A DNA stretch of 64,000 nucleotides from NCBI RefSeq assembly GCF_011927785.1, contig NZ_JAATJK010000001.1:4373001-4437000 (forward strand). Reading direction: 5' to 3'. Made by a program: the position numbers and the translations under genes. The DNA comes from Micromonospora profundi. GTDB lineage: Bacteria > Actinomycetota > Actinomycetes > Mycobacteriales > Micromonosporaceae. Below the pieces are notes generated by a model. That model saw only the letters and a list, made by a program, of their open reading frames with translations. It did no database searches and was not told the DNA's origin. Shown one piece after another: positions 1 to 9,306 of the stretch. Each line of letters opens with the position of its first letter. Positions within the stretch are counted from its first letter, which is position 1.

Positions 1-969
1 CGCCTCGACGATCTGGTGCGGCAGGTGGCGTACGAAGCCGACGGTGTCGGAGAGCGTGTAGAGCCGCCCGTCGGAGGCGGTGGCCTTACGGGTGGTCGGG
101 TCCAGCGTGGCGAAGAGGGCGTTCTCCACCAGAACGCCCGCGCCGGTGAGCCGGTTGAGCAGGCTGGACTTGCCGGCGTTGGTGTAGCCGGCGATGGCCA
201 CCGCGGGGATCGCGTTGCGGGAACGGCGGGAGCGCTTGGTCACGCGTACCGTCTTCATGCTCTTGATCTCGCGGCGCAGCCGGGAGATGCGGTGGCGGAT
301 GCGTCGCCGGTCGGTTTCCAGCTTGGTCTCACCGGGACCACGCACGCCCACGCCGCCGCCGGCGCCGCCGCCGCGACCGGACCCACCGGTCTGCCGGGAC
401 AACGTCTCACCCCAACCACGCAGCCGGGGCAGCAGGTATTGGAGCTGGGCCAGCTCGACCTGCGCCTTACCTTCCTTGCTCTTGGCGTGCTGGGCGAAGA
501 TGTCCAGGATCAGCGCCGTCCGGTCGACAACCTTGACCTTGGTGCGCTGCTCCAGGTTGCGCAGCTGCGACGGGGACAACTCACCGTCACAGATGACAGT
601 GTCGGCGCCCGTGGAGAGCACCACAGCGCCGAGATCGTCGACCTTGCCGCGACCGATGTAGGTGGCCGGGTCGGGCCGTGAGCGGCGCTGGATCAGCCCC
701 TCGAGCACCTGCGAGCCCGCCGTCTCGGCAAGCGCGGCCAGCTCGGTCAGGGAATTTTCCGCATCGGTCACCGTGCCCTCGGTCCAGACGCCCACCAGGA
801 CGACCCGCTCCAGCCGCAGCTGCCGGTATTCCACCTCGGTGACGTCGGTGAGCTCGGTAGACAGGCCCGGGACGCGTCGGAGGGACTGCCGCTCCGACAG
901 CTCCATCTCACCGGTGGTGACGTCGTCGAACTCGTCCTCGACGCCGACGAAGGTCTCCTGGTCTCGCAA
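1..969 (-). CDS. hflX: GTPase HflX (C-terminus beyond window)
   Basis: Ribosome-associated GTPase that splits stalled or heat-damaged ribosomes. The 323 visible residues show the HflX N-terminal domain, a glycine-rich linker leading into RGPGETKLE at about residue 210, the G1 loop GYTNAGKS and the G3 motif DTVGF; the rest of the G domain runs off position 1. I chose the TTG at 969-967 because AGGAG lies six bases upstream (980-976), and no in-frame ATG precedes the conserved start region. It is transcribed away from the malic enzyme gene. Family identity is certain from the motifs; only the exact start is open. Confidence 0.95.
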   Translation of the reverse strand, partial: MRDQETFVGVEDEFDDVTTGEMELSERQSLRRVPGLSTELTDVTEVEYRQLRLERVVLVGVWTEGTVTDAENSLTELAALAETAGSQVLEGLIQRRSRPDPATYIGRGKVDDLGAVVLSTGADTVICDGELSPSQLRNLEQRTKVKVVDRTALILDIFAQHAKSKEGKAQVELAQLQYLLPRLRGWGETLSRQTGGSGRGGGAGGGVGVRGPGETKLETDRRRIRHRISRLRREIKSMKTVRVTKRSRRSRNAIPAVAIAGYTNAGKSSLLNRLTGAGVLVENALFATLDPTTRKATASDGRLYTLSDTVGFVRHLPHQIVEA

Positions 970-1153
970 GCGGTTCTCCTGTCCGATTTGATAAGTAGAA
1001 CGTAATCCTGACATGAGACAACGCCCAATGCACCTGCTATATGCCCGTGCTGAAGCTCGCCAAAAGTGGGGGCGAATGCCAGAGTGCCCCGCCAACCCGG
1101 TAGAAATGCGGGGCGACGGTCGACCGGCCGTACAGCCGTGACGGAGGGATCCC
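970..1153. promoter_or_regulatory. Divergent hflX / malic enzyme intergenic region
   Basis: About 180 bases between two divergent starts, with AT-rich patches around 985-1020 that should hold both promoters. A short CCCCGC/GCGGGG inverted repeat lies near 1086-1114 in the malic enzyme leader. No operator was recognised. Confidence 0.35.
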
Positions 1154-2620
1154 GTGGCCATCACCCGACTGCCGAGCGCCGGATTTTCGATCACCATCCG
1201 GATCGCCGTGACCGCGGACGCCTCCTCGATCGGCCGGCTCACCACCTCGGTCGGCGAGGCCGGGGCGATCGTCACGGCTCTGGACGTGGTGGACTCGGAC
1301 CCGACCCACGTGATCGTCGACCTCACCTGCGACACCGCCGACGCCAAACACGCCGACCAGGTGGTCGACGCGCTCAGGACGCTGGACGGCGTGGACGTGC
1401 GCAAGGTGTCCGACCGGACGTTCCTGCTGCACCTCGGCGGCAAGATCGAAGTCACCTCGAAGGTCGCGCTGCGCAACCGCGACGAGCTGTCCCGGGCGTA
1501 CACCCCTGGGGTTGCCCGGGTCTGCATGGCGATCGCCGAGAACCCGGCGGACGCACGGCGGCTGACGATCAAGCGCAACACCGTCGCGGTCGTCAGTGAC
1601 GGTTCGGCGGTGCTGGGCCTGGGCAACCTCGGCCCGGCCGCGTCGCTGCCGGTGATGGAGGGCAAGGCCGCGCTGTTCAAGCGCTTCGGCGGGGTGGATG
1701 CCTGGCCGGTGGTGCTGGACACCCAGGACACCGACGAGATCGTGGCCATCGTCAAGGCGATCGCGCCCGCGTACGGCGGGATCAACCTGGAGGACATCGC
1801 CGCGCCGCGCTGCTTCGAGATCGAGGCCCGGCTGCGCGAGGCGCTGGACATTCCGGTCTTCCACGACGACCAGCACGGCACCGCGATCTGCGTGCTGGCC
1901 GCGCTGACCAACGCCCTGCGCGTCGTGGGCAAGCATCTCGCGGACGTCCGGGTCGTGGTCTCCGGGGCCGGCGCGGCCGGCACCGCCATCATGAAGCTGC
2001 TGCTGCGCCAGGGCGTCGGCGACATCATCGCGTACGACCGGGACGGCGCTCTGCACCGAGGGCTGACCGGGCTCAACCCGGCCTGGCAGTGGCTGGCGGA
2101 CAACACCAACAAGGAGAACTACGCAGGCGACCTGCCCGGCGCGATCCGGGGCGCGGACGTCTTCATCGGGGTCAGCGCGCCGAACCTGCTCACCGGCGAC
2201 GACGTCGCGCAGATGGCCAAGGACTCGATCGTCTTCGCGCTTGCCAACCCGGACCCGGAGGTCGACCCCCGGGAGGCACGCAAGCACGCCGCGGTGGTCG
2301 CCACCGGCCGCTCCGACCAGCCGAACCAGATCAACAACGTGCTCGCCTTCCCCGGCGTGTTCCGCGGCATGCTCGACGCGCACGCCGAGGAGTTCACCGA
2401 GGAGATGGCGATCGCCGCCGCCCAGGCCATCGCCGACGTGGTCGGTGAAGAGAAGATCAACCCGACGGTGATCGTGCCGAGCGTCTTCGACGCTCGGGTC
2501 GCCCCGGCGGTCGCCGCCGCCGTTCGTGCCGCCGCGAACAACCCCAGCCCGCTCCCCGCCGCGGACCCCGGCCCCGCCGACCTTCCGGAGATCGCGGCCA
2601 ACGCCAGCGCCACCCCCTGA
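1154..2620 (+). CDS. NAD-dependent malic enzyme with N-terminal ACT domain
   Basis: Oxidatively decarboxylates malate to pyruvate, linking the TCA cycle to gluconeogenic and lipid precursors. GTG start with GGAGGG six bases upstream. Residues about 8-85 form a small ligand-binding ACT-like domain, which in this actinobacterial subtype probably senses an amino acid or metabolite. Then come the malic N domain (AYTPGVARVC, SDGSAVLGLGNLGP, PVMEGKA), the HDDQHGTA segment that helps bind the metal, and a Rossmann domain with VVSGAGAAGTA. The C-terminal 30 residues are Ala/Pro-rich. Cofactor preference (NAD or NADP) cannot be read with confidence. Monocistronic; followed by a long hairpin at 2688-2770. 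Confidence 0.93.
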   Translation: MAITRLPSAGFSITIRIAVTADASSIGRLTTSVGEAGAIVTALDVVDSDPTHVIVDLTCDTADAKHADQVVDALRTLDGVDVRKVSDRTFLLHLGGKIEVTSKVALRNRDELSRAYTPGVARVCMAIAENPADARRLTIKRNTVAVVSDGSAVLGLGNLGPAASLPVMEGKAALFKRFGGVDAWPVVLDTQDTDEIVAIVKAIAPAYGGINLEDIAAPRCFEIEARLREALDIPVFHDDQHGTAICVLAALTNALRVVGKHLADVRVVVSGAGAAGTAIMKLLLRQGVGDIIAYDRDGALHRGLTGLNPAWQWLADNTNKENYAGDLPGAIRGADVFIGVSAPNLLTGDDVAQMAKDSIVFALANPDPEVDPREARKHAAVVATGRSDQPNQINNVLAFPGVFRGMLDAHAEEFTEEMAIAAAQAIADVVGEEKINPTVIVPSVFDARVAPAVAAAVRAAANNPSPLPAADPGPADLPEIAANASATP

Positions 2621-2687
2621 GCGGTGGATGTAGCGCCGCCTGTGGTCGGCGCGGCGACGACAACCGTGCCGGGTGGTCGTCGCGCGT

Positions 2688-2770
2688 CCTTTGCTCTGCT
2701 TCAACCACCGCAACGGCCGGTGTCCGACTATCGGACGCCGGCCGTTGCGTCCGTTGAAGCAGCGCAAAGG
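2688..2770. repeat. Long imperfect hairpin (40-bp arms, 3-base loop)
   Basis: Arms 2688-2727 and 2731-2770 pair over 40 positions with about five mismatches around the loop CTA. It lies between convergent malic enzyme and dapF. It may act as a bidirectional terminator, but it is far longer than a terminator needs and lacks a U-tract, so a REP/MITE-like repeat is as likely. Confidence 0.6.
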
Positions 2771-2879
2771 GGGCATGGTGGCCCTCCGGGGAAGCCGACG
2801 CGCGCCGGGCCGACCGCAGCGAGGCAGCGGGCCGACCACAGCAGGCAGCGGCCGACGGACCGTCCGCTCCAGCGCGGAG

Positions 2880-3731
2880 TCAGGCAGCGGCCAGGAGCGC
2901 GCCCAGGTCGACCTCGCCCGTGGCCACCAGCAGCGCCGGACCGGACAGCCAGCAGGAATCCTCCGTGACGGTGACCGTGACCCGGCCACCGGGGACGTCG
3001 ACGGCGACCACTCCGGCGCCCCGGCCCGCGTCACGCAGGGCCACGGCGGCCACCGCGCACGCGCCGGTGCCGCAGGAGAGCGTCTCCGCGCTGCCGCGCT
3101 CGTACACCCGCATGAGGGTGTGCTCGTCGACGCCGTCGACCGGCTCGCCGGCCACGATGAACTCCACGTTGACCCCGGCCGGGAAGACAGCCGGGTCGAA
3201 ACCGGGCGCGGTCGTGAGGTCCAGCGCGCCCAACTCAAGGTCGGCCGGCAGGACGCAGACCAGGTGCGGGTTGCCGACGTCCACTGCCGTGCCGGGCAGC
3301 GTCCGGCCGCCGAGGGTGGCGGTGGAGTCGTCGTACAGCCGGGGGCGGCGCATCTCGACGGCGACCGTGTCCCCCTCGATCAGCGCGCGCACCACGCCGG
3401 CCCGGGTGGCCACCGGCAACGCCTCGCCGGTCGGAGTCACAAGCCCGTTGTCGACCAGGTAACGGACGAACACCCGCGAACCATTGCCGCACATCTCGGC
3501 GAACGAGCCGTCGGCGTTCCAGTAGTCCATGAACCACTCGGCCTCGCCGGCCTGCCCGGCGCCGTCCGGATGCTTGGCGGCCCGGACCACCCGCAGCACC
3601 CCGTCCGCGCCGATGCCCCGCCGCCGGTCGCAGAGCGCCGCGACCAGCCCTGGAGTCAGGTCGAGCTGACCGTCCGGGTCGGGGAGGAGGACGAAGTCGT
3701 TGCCGGTGCCGTGGCCCTTGGTGAACTGCAC
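2880..3731 (-). CDS. dapF: Diaminopimelate epimerase
   Basis: Converts LL- to meso-diaminopimelate for lysine and peptidoglycan synthesis, without cofactor, by a two-cysteine acid/base mechanism. Both catalytic cysteine motifs are visible: MCGNGSR in the N-terminal half and SCGTGACA in the C-terminal half. The N-terminus FTKGHGTGNDF is typical. GTG at 3731 is the only start codon that does not read deep into miaA; the miaA stop lies seven bases upstream, so the two are co-transcribed. Total 283 residues, normal for the family. It ends close to the convergent malic enzyme gene. Confidence 0.95.
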   Translation of the reverse strand: MQFTKGHGTGNDFVLLPDPDGQLDLTPGLVAALCDRRRGIGADGVLRVVRAAKHPDGAGQAGEAEWFMDYWNADGSFAEMCGNGSRVFVRYLVDNGLVTPTGEALPVATRAGVVRALIEGDTVAVEMRRPRLYDDSTATLGGRTLPGTAVDVGNPHLVCVLPADLELGALDLTTAPGFDPAVFPAGVNVEFIVAGEPVDGVDEHTLMRVYERGSAETLSCGTGACAVAAVALRDAGRGAGVVAVDVPGGRVTVTVTEDSCWLSGPALLVATGEVDLGALLAAA

Positions 3732-3738
3732 ACACCCA

Positions 3739-4662
3739 TCATCGCGCAGCGGCGGGCAGCACACCCAGGGCGGCCTCGATCACGTCCGACCTCGAGGAAT
3801 CCAGCCACTGGACCCGCGGGTCGCGCCGGAACCAGGAACGCTGACGGCGGACGAAGCGGCGGGTGGCCCGCACCGTCTCGTCGTGCGCCTGCGCCTCGGT
3901 CAGCTCACCTGCGAACAACCGCAACACCTGCTGATAGCCGAGCGCCCGGCTGGCCGTACGCCCCTCGGCAAGCCCTCGACCCAGCAACTCCCGGGTCTCG
4001 GCCACCAGGCCATCTGCCCACATCCGGTCCACCCGCGTGGCGATCCGCTCGTCCAGCAGACCGGTGTCCAGGTCGACCCCGATCTGCACCGACCTGTAGT
4101 ACGGCGTCGGCTCCGGCAGCGACGCCGCAAACGGCGCACCCGTCAACTCGATCACCTCCAGCGCCCTGACGATCCGGCGACCGTTGCCGGGCAGGATCCC
4201 CTCGGCGGCGGCCGGGTCGACGGCGCGCAGCCGCGCGTACAGCGGTGCCGGGCCAGCCTCGGCCAACTCCCGTTCCAGCCGTTCGCGCAGCGCCGCGTCG
4301 GTGCCGGGGAACTCGAAACGCTCCAGCACGGCCCGCACGTACAGCCCTGAGCCGCCGACCAGCAGCGGCACCCGCCCCCGGGCCAGGATGTCGTCCACCG
4401 CCGCGCGGGCCAACCGCTGGTATTCCGCGACACTGGCCGGCTCGGCGACCTCCCAGATGTCGAGCAGGTGGTGCGGCACCCCTTCCCGCTCGGCGGGAGT
4501 CAGCTTCGCGGTGCCGATGTCCATGCCCCGGTAGAGCTGCATCGAGTCCGCATTGACCACCTCACCGCCCAGGGCGTGCGCCAACGCGATGCTGAGCGCC
4601 GACTTGCCCGCCGCGGTCGGCCCGACCACCGCCACGACCGTGCCGGCCATGCCGCCGCTCAC
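3739..4662 (-). CDS. miaA: tRNA dimethylallyltransferase
   Basis: Adds a dimethylallyl group to A37 of tRNAs reading UNN codons, the substrate later methylthiolated by MiaB (also in this window). Motifs: P-loop GPTAAGKS, DSMQLYRGMDIGTAKL, the GGSGLYVRA segment, and RRFVRRQRSWFRRD near the C-terminus. The GTG at 4662 overlaps the stop of the upstream gene and has GGGAG five bases away; an ATG at 4650 is the alternative but lies too far from that site. About 307 residues, full length. Middle gene of the minus-strand trio ending with dapF. Confidence 0.95.
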   Translation of the reverse strand: MSGGMAGTVVAVVGPTAAGKSALSIALAHALGGEVVNADSMQLYRGMDIGTAKLTPAEREGVPHHLLDIWEVAEPASVAEYQRLARAAVDDILARGRVPLLVGGSGLYVRAVLERFEFPGTDAALRERLERELAEAGPAPLYARLRAVDPAAAEGILPGNGRRIVRALEVIELTGAPFAASLPEPTPYYRSVQIGVDLDTGLLDERIATRVDRMWADGLVAETRELLGRGLAEGRTASRALGYQQVLRLFAGELTEAQAHDETVRATRRFVRRQRSWFRRDPRVQWLDSSRSDVIEAALGVLPAAAR

Positions 4663-5408
4663 ACCTGCTCCCAGGACGCCACGAAGTAGGCCACGCCGTA
4701 GGGCGCCGCCTCGTACAGCAGCTCCCCCCGCCACCCGCCCGCCAACCGGGCGGCTCCGGCGAGCACCTGCCAGGGCGCCCAGCCGGCGACCTTGAGCTGC
4801 GCCGACAACCCCGGGTCGAGGCCACGCAGACCGTCCAGGTCCGCCCCGGCCAGGGCCGTCGCGACCCGCTTGTCGTACGCGAGGGCACGTGGATCGTCGT
4901 ACCCGGGGGATTTCTCGCCGCGGCAGGCCGACCCGTCGCCGAGCACCAGCAGCGCGACCCGGTCACCGGCGGCGGCGACGTCCTCGGCGAGCGCGGCCAG
5001 CTCGGCCGGACCGGCGTCGGCGGTCACCTGCACCGCTGTCACTCGTGCGCCGGCCGGCAGTGACGCGGCGTGGTGGTTCGGCTGTGACGCGGCGTGCTGG
5101 TTCAGTAGCCACGCGCCGATGGTCAGGCTCAGCGGCAGCACCGCGCCCCGGTCCGGCTGACCGGGGACCAGCGGCACGTCCAGATCGACACCCCAGGGCT
5201 GGAGCGACCCGGTGGCCGGAGGCCGGATCGGACCCGACGCCGGGCCGGCGCCGAGCAGCACCACAGTGTCCGGGTTCGCGGCCACCAGTCGGCGTACGGC
5301 GGTCTCGCAGGCCGCCCGCAGGTCGTCCAACTCCGGCGCGGCGGCACCGGCCACCTCGGGCACGAGCAGGGGCGGATGGGGGCAGACGGCAGCGGCGACC
5401 AGTGGCAC
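4659..5408 (-). CDS. Class III extradiol dioxygenase-like (MEMO/LigB-type) protein
   Basis: A 249-residue protein of the family commonly found upstream of miaA in actinobacteria. It begins VPLVAAAVCPHPPLLVPEV, resembling the metal-site histidine segment of class III extradiol dioxygenases and MEMO1, and has further family features such as VLLGAGP and LGDGSA. Substrate unknown; a genuine ring-cleaving activity should not be assumed. The start at GTG 5408 is chosen because conserved sequence begins there; the open frame continues far upstream only because of high GC. The stop overlaps the miaA start (GTGTGA), implying translational coupling. Confidence 0.8.
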   Translation of the reverse strand: MPLVAAAVCPHPPLLVPEVAGAAAPELDDLRAACETAVRRLVAANPDTVVLLGAGPASGPIRPPATGSLQPWGVDLDVPLVPGQPDRGAVLPLSLTIGAWLLNQHAASQPNHHAASLPAGARVTAVQVTADAGPAELAALAEDVAAAGDRVALLVLGDGSACRGEKSPGYDDPRALAYDKRVATALAGADLDGLRGLDPGLSAQLKVAGWAPWQVLAGAARLAGGWRGELLYEAAPYGVAYFVASWEQV

Positions 5409-5609
5409 CTGTTCACCGTAGCGGGAATCACCGGTGCGTCTCCGCGCCGATCCGGTCAATCGGGCCCTAGGACACCGTATGGTCACGGTCGGCGATAGGC
5501 GCTCGACGCGGACCGGGTCGGACCTGTGACAATGCCGGAAGTAACTTGGCTGCGCCGTGGCGGCGACGGGGGACGATTCTCCCGGCGCCGGGAGAACGAG
5601 GATGGGCAC
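5409..5609. promoter_or_regulatory. Divergent intergenic region before DUF349 gene
   Basis: About 200 bases separating the minus-strand miaA operon from the plus-strand DUF349 gene; it must contain both promoters. I saw no clear operator or terminator in it. Confidence 0.3.
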
Positions 5610-6818
5610 ATGAGCGACTGGACTGCCTTCGGACGGGTGGACGCGGACGGCACCGTTTACGTCAAGACCACCGAGGGCGAGCGGGTGGTCGGTTCCTGGC
5701 AGGCGGGAGCACCGGAGGAGGGCCTGGCGCACTTCGCACGGCGCTTCGCCGACCTTGTCACCGAAGTGGACCTGACTGAGGCACGGCTCAACTCGGGCGC
5801 GGCGGACGCCGGGCACTCGTTGAGCACGATCCGGCGGATCCGCGCCACGCTGCCCGAGGCCCACGTGGTCGGCGACATCGACGCCCTCGCCGCGCGGCTG
5901 GACAAGCTGGCCACCCTCGCCGAGGAGAAGGCGGCCGAGGCCCGTGCCGCCCGGGACGCCGCTCGCGGTGAGGCCCTGGCCCGCAAGACCGCGCTGGTCG
6001 AGGAGGCCGAGAAGCTGGCCGCCGAGTCCACCGGCTGGAAGACCGCCGGGGACCGGCTCAAGGAGATCCTCGACGAGTGGAAGACCATCCGCGGGGTCGA
6101 CAAGAAGGCCGACGGCGAGCTGTGGAAGCGCTTCGCCGCCGCCCGCGACGGTTTCACCAGGCGTCGGGGCGCACACTTCGCCACCCTTGACGCGCAGCGC
6201 AAGCAGGCGCAGACCGTCAAGGAAGATCTGGTCGCCGAGGCCGAGAAGCTCAAGGACTCCACCGAGTGGGTGGCCACGGCCAACCAGCTCAAGGAACTGA
6301 TGACGCAGTGGAAGGCCGCGCCGCGCGCCTCGAAGGAGTCCGAGCAGAAGCTCTGGGAACGGTTCCGGGCCGCGCAGGACGCCTTCTTCAGCCGGCGCAG
6401 CGAGGTCTTCTCCGCCCGGGACAACGAACAGCGCGGCAACCTGGAGCGGAAGCAGGCCCTGCTCGCCGAGGCCGAGGCACTCGACATCGACGGTGACCCG
6501 AAGGGCGCCCAGGCCAAGCTGCGGGAGATCCAGGCACAGTGGCACGAGGCCGGTCGGGTGCCCCGCGAAGCCGCCGCCGGGCTGGAGCGCCGGCTGCGCG
6601 CCATCGACGACAAGGTCCGCGAGGTGATGGACTCGGCGTGGCGCCGCACCACCAAGGAGGACAACCCGCTGCTCGCCCAGATGCGTGCCCAGGTGGCCGA
6701 GGCCGAGGAGCGGCTGGCCCGCGCGCAGAGCGCCGGTGATACCCGCCGGATCAAGGAGGCCGAGCAGGCCCTCGCGTCCAAGCGGCAGTTCCTCCAGCTC
6801 GCCGAGCAGGCCGGCTGA
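5610..6818 (+). CDS. DUF349 domain-containing protein
   Basis: A 402-residue, highly charged, largely alpha-helical protein. The N-terminal ~60 residues (WTAFGRVDADGTVYV, SWQAGAPEEGL) look like a small beta domain; the rest carries three helical DUF349 repeats, each with a W-x(n)-L-K-E-W-type signature (WKTAGDRLKEILDEW, WVATANQLKELMTQW, AQAKLREIQAQWHEAGRVP). ATG 5610 has GAGG eight bases upstream; the longer frame from 5526 has no ribosome site. Molecular function of the family is not established. A strong terminator follows at 6834. Confidence 0.88.
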   Translation: MSDWTAFGRVDADGTVYVKTTEGERVVGSWQAGAPEEGLAHFARRFADLVTEVDLTEARLNSGAADAGHSLSTIRRIRATLPEAHVVGDIDALAARLDKLATLAEEKAAEARAARDAARGEALARKTALVEEAEKLAAESTGWKTAGDRLKEILDEWKTIRGVDKKADGELWKRFAAARDGFTRRRGAHFATLDAQRKQAQTVKEDLVAEAEKLKDSTEWVATANQLKELMTQWKAAPRASKESEQKLWERFRAAQDAFFSRRSEVFSARDNEQRGNLERKQALLAEAEALDIDGDPKGAQAKLREIQAQWHEAGRVPREAAAGLERRLRAIDDKVREVMDSAWRRTTKEDNPLLAQMRAQVAEAEERLARAQSAGDTRRIKEAEQALASKRQFLQLAEQAG

Positions 6819-6833
6819 CCTGAAGCGTTCCGG

Positions 6834-6865
6834 GAGCCCCCGACCCTTGACTGGGTCGGGGGCTC
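6834..6865 (+). terminator. Hairpin after DUF349 gene
   Basis: Perfect 13-bp stem GAGCCCCCGACCC / GGGTCGGGGGCTC around loop TTGACT, 15 bases after the stop codon. GC-rich and without a U-tract, as is common in actinobacteria. Confidence 0.75.
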
Positions 6866-6884
6866 TCGCATGTCAGCGCCCTGC

Positions 6885-6952
6885 GCGCCCCGCGCCCCGC
6901 GCCCCGCGCCCCGCGCCCCGCGCCCCGCGCCCCGCGCCCCGCGCCCCGCGCC
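6885..6952. repeat. Tandem heptamer GCGCCCC, about 9.6 copies
   Basis: Nine perfect head-to-tail copies of GCGCCCC (6885-6947) plus GCGCC. Pure cytosine-strand bias; a slippage-prone minisatellite that abuts the inverted repeat starting at 6952. Confidence 0.9.
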
Positions 6953-7031
6953 AAGATCAACACGACTTCAGGGAAGTTGCTGCCTCCGACGCGCGGGAAG
7001 CAGCAATATCCACGATGTTGTGTGGATCTTG
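6952..7031. repeat. Imperfect inverted repeat with CAAGATC ends
   Basis: An 80-base palindromic element: the outer arm CAAGATCAACACGAC pairs with GTTGTGTGGATCTTG at the far end (two mismatches), and the inner TTGCTGCCTCC pairs with GGGAAGCAGCAA. The outer bases resemble the inverted repeat at 27230-27303, suggesting a family of intergenic elements. Confidence 0.65.
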
Positions 7032-7035
7032 CCGT

Positions 7036-7128
7036 GAGGCGGGAGCGGGAGGCGGGAGCGGGAGGTGGGAGCGGGAGGTGGGAGCGAGCGCGGGAGGCGG
7101 GAGCGGGAGGTGGGAGGTGGGAGGTGGG
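7036..7128 (+). repeat. G-rich 6/7-mer tandem repeat with G-quadruplex potential
   Basis: Alternating GYGGGAG and CGGGAG units give many GGG runs separated by 3-4 bases, a textbook four-run G-quadruplex pattern on the plus strand. It lies about 250 bases upstream of the GH5 start. With the heptamer tract and hairpin it fills most of the 560-base gap between the DUF349 gene and the cellulase gene; the remainder (7129-7377) should hold the cellulase promoter, but no convincing -35/-10 pair was found. Confidence 0.75.
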
Positions 7129-7311
7129 CGTCCCGGTTGACGCATTGAGCTGCGCTGATGAGAATGAGCGGCGGAGCCAGGTTGGGCCACCGGCACGAGG
7201 GCAACGACGGCGGGACACCGCCGTCACGGGTCGCCGGTGTGTTGTCGCGAGTGTCCCCGTCCGCGTGACATGGACCGTCGCGCACTGTCCGCGTACCCAA
7301 AGGGAGCGTGA

Positions 7312-8985
<1,674 letters not shown>

Positions 8986-8989
8986 GCCA

Positions 8990-9030
8990 CGAGGTGGCCG
9001 GCGCCCACGCCGAGGGCACCGGCCACCTCG
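8990..9030 (+). terminator. Terminator after GH5 gene
   Basis: Perfect 12-bp stem CGAGGTGGCCGG (8990-9001) / CCGGCCACCTCG (9019-9030) with a 17-base loop, starting five bases after the stop codon. It separates the two hydrolase transcripts. Confidence 0.75.
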
Positions 9031-9148
9031 GGTCCGCTTCGAGCGCCGACGGCCCGTGGTCGACCACCGGGGCCGGGCCCCCTCCGCAGGGCGGCGCACC
9101 CCGGCTGCACGGAGCATTTACATCCAGTTCCTTCTATGTTTCCATCGG

Positions 9149-9165
9149 GAAAGCGTTTGCCTTTC
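9149..9165. promoter_or_regulatory. Candidate operator upstream of pectate lyase
   Basis: GAAAG-N7-CTTTC inverted repeat with CGTTTGC in the centre, in an AT-richer patch (9117-9165) that stands out in the 320-base gap before the pectate lyase gene. Shape and position would suit a LacI-type sugar repressor, but no regulator is encoded nearby. Confidence 0.35.
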
Positions 9166-9306
9166 GATGCGGGCGGGCGCGAGCGCGGGAGCCGCTCTCC
9201 GCACCGAACCGCACCGGCGTACACGGGACCTCAGAGCCCGGGCCACCTCGCCGCCCATGGGCATGGGCGTCGCGACGGTCCGTCCGCCGTACCGAAAGGA
9301 AGCAGC

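Noticed and set aside
1037..3238. Very long minus-strand open frame opposite the malic enzyme gene
   Set aside because: Arg/Gly/Asp-rich translation without any domain; it is a codon-position shadow of the malic enzyme gene, with the dapF end read in a wrong frame.
5409..6545. N-terminal extension of the extradiol-like protein through the DUF349 gene
   Set aside because: Antisense to a clear DUF349 coding sequence, no similarity, and no start signal; the real start is near 5408.
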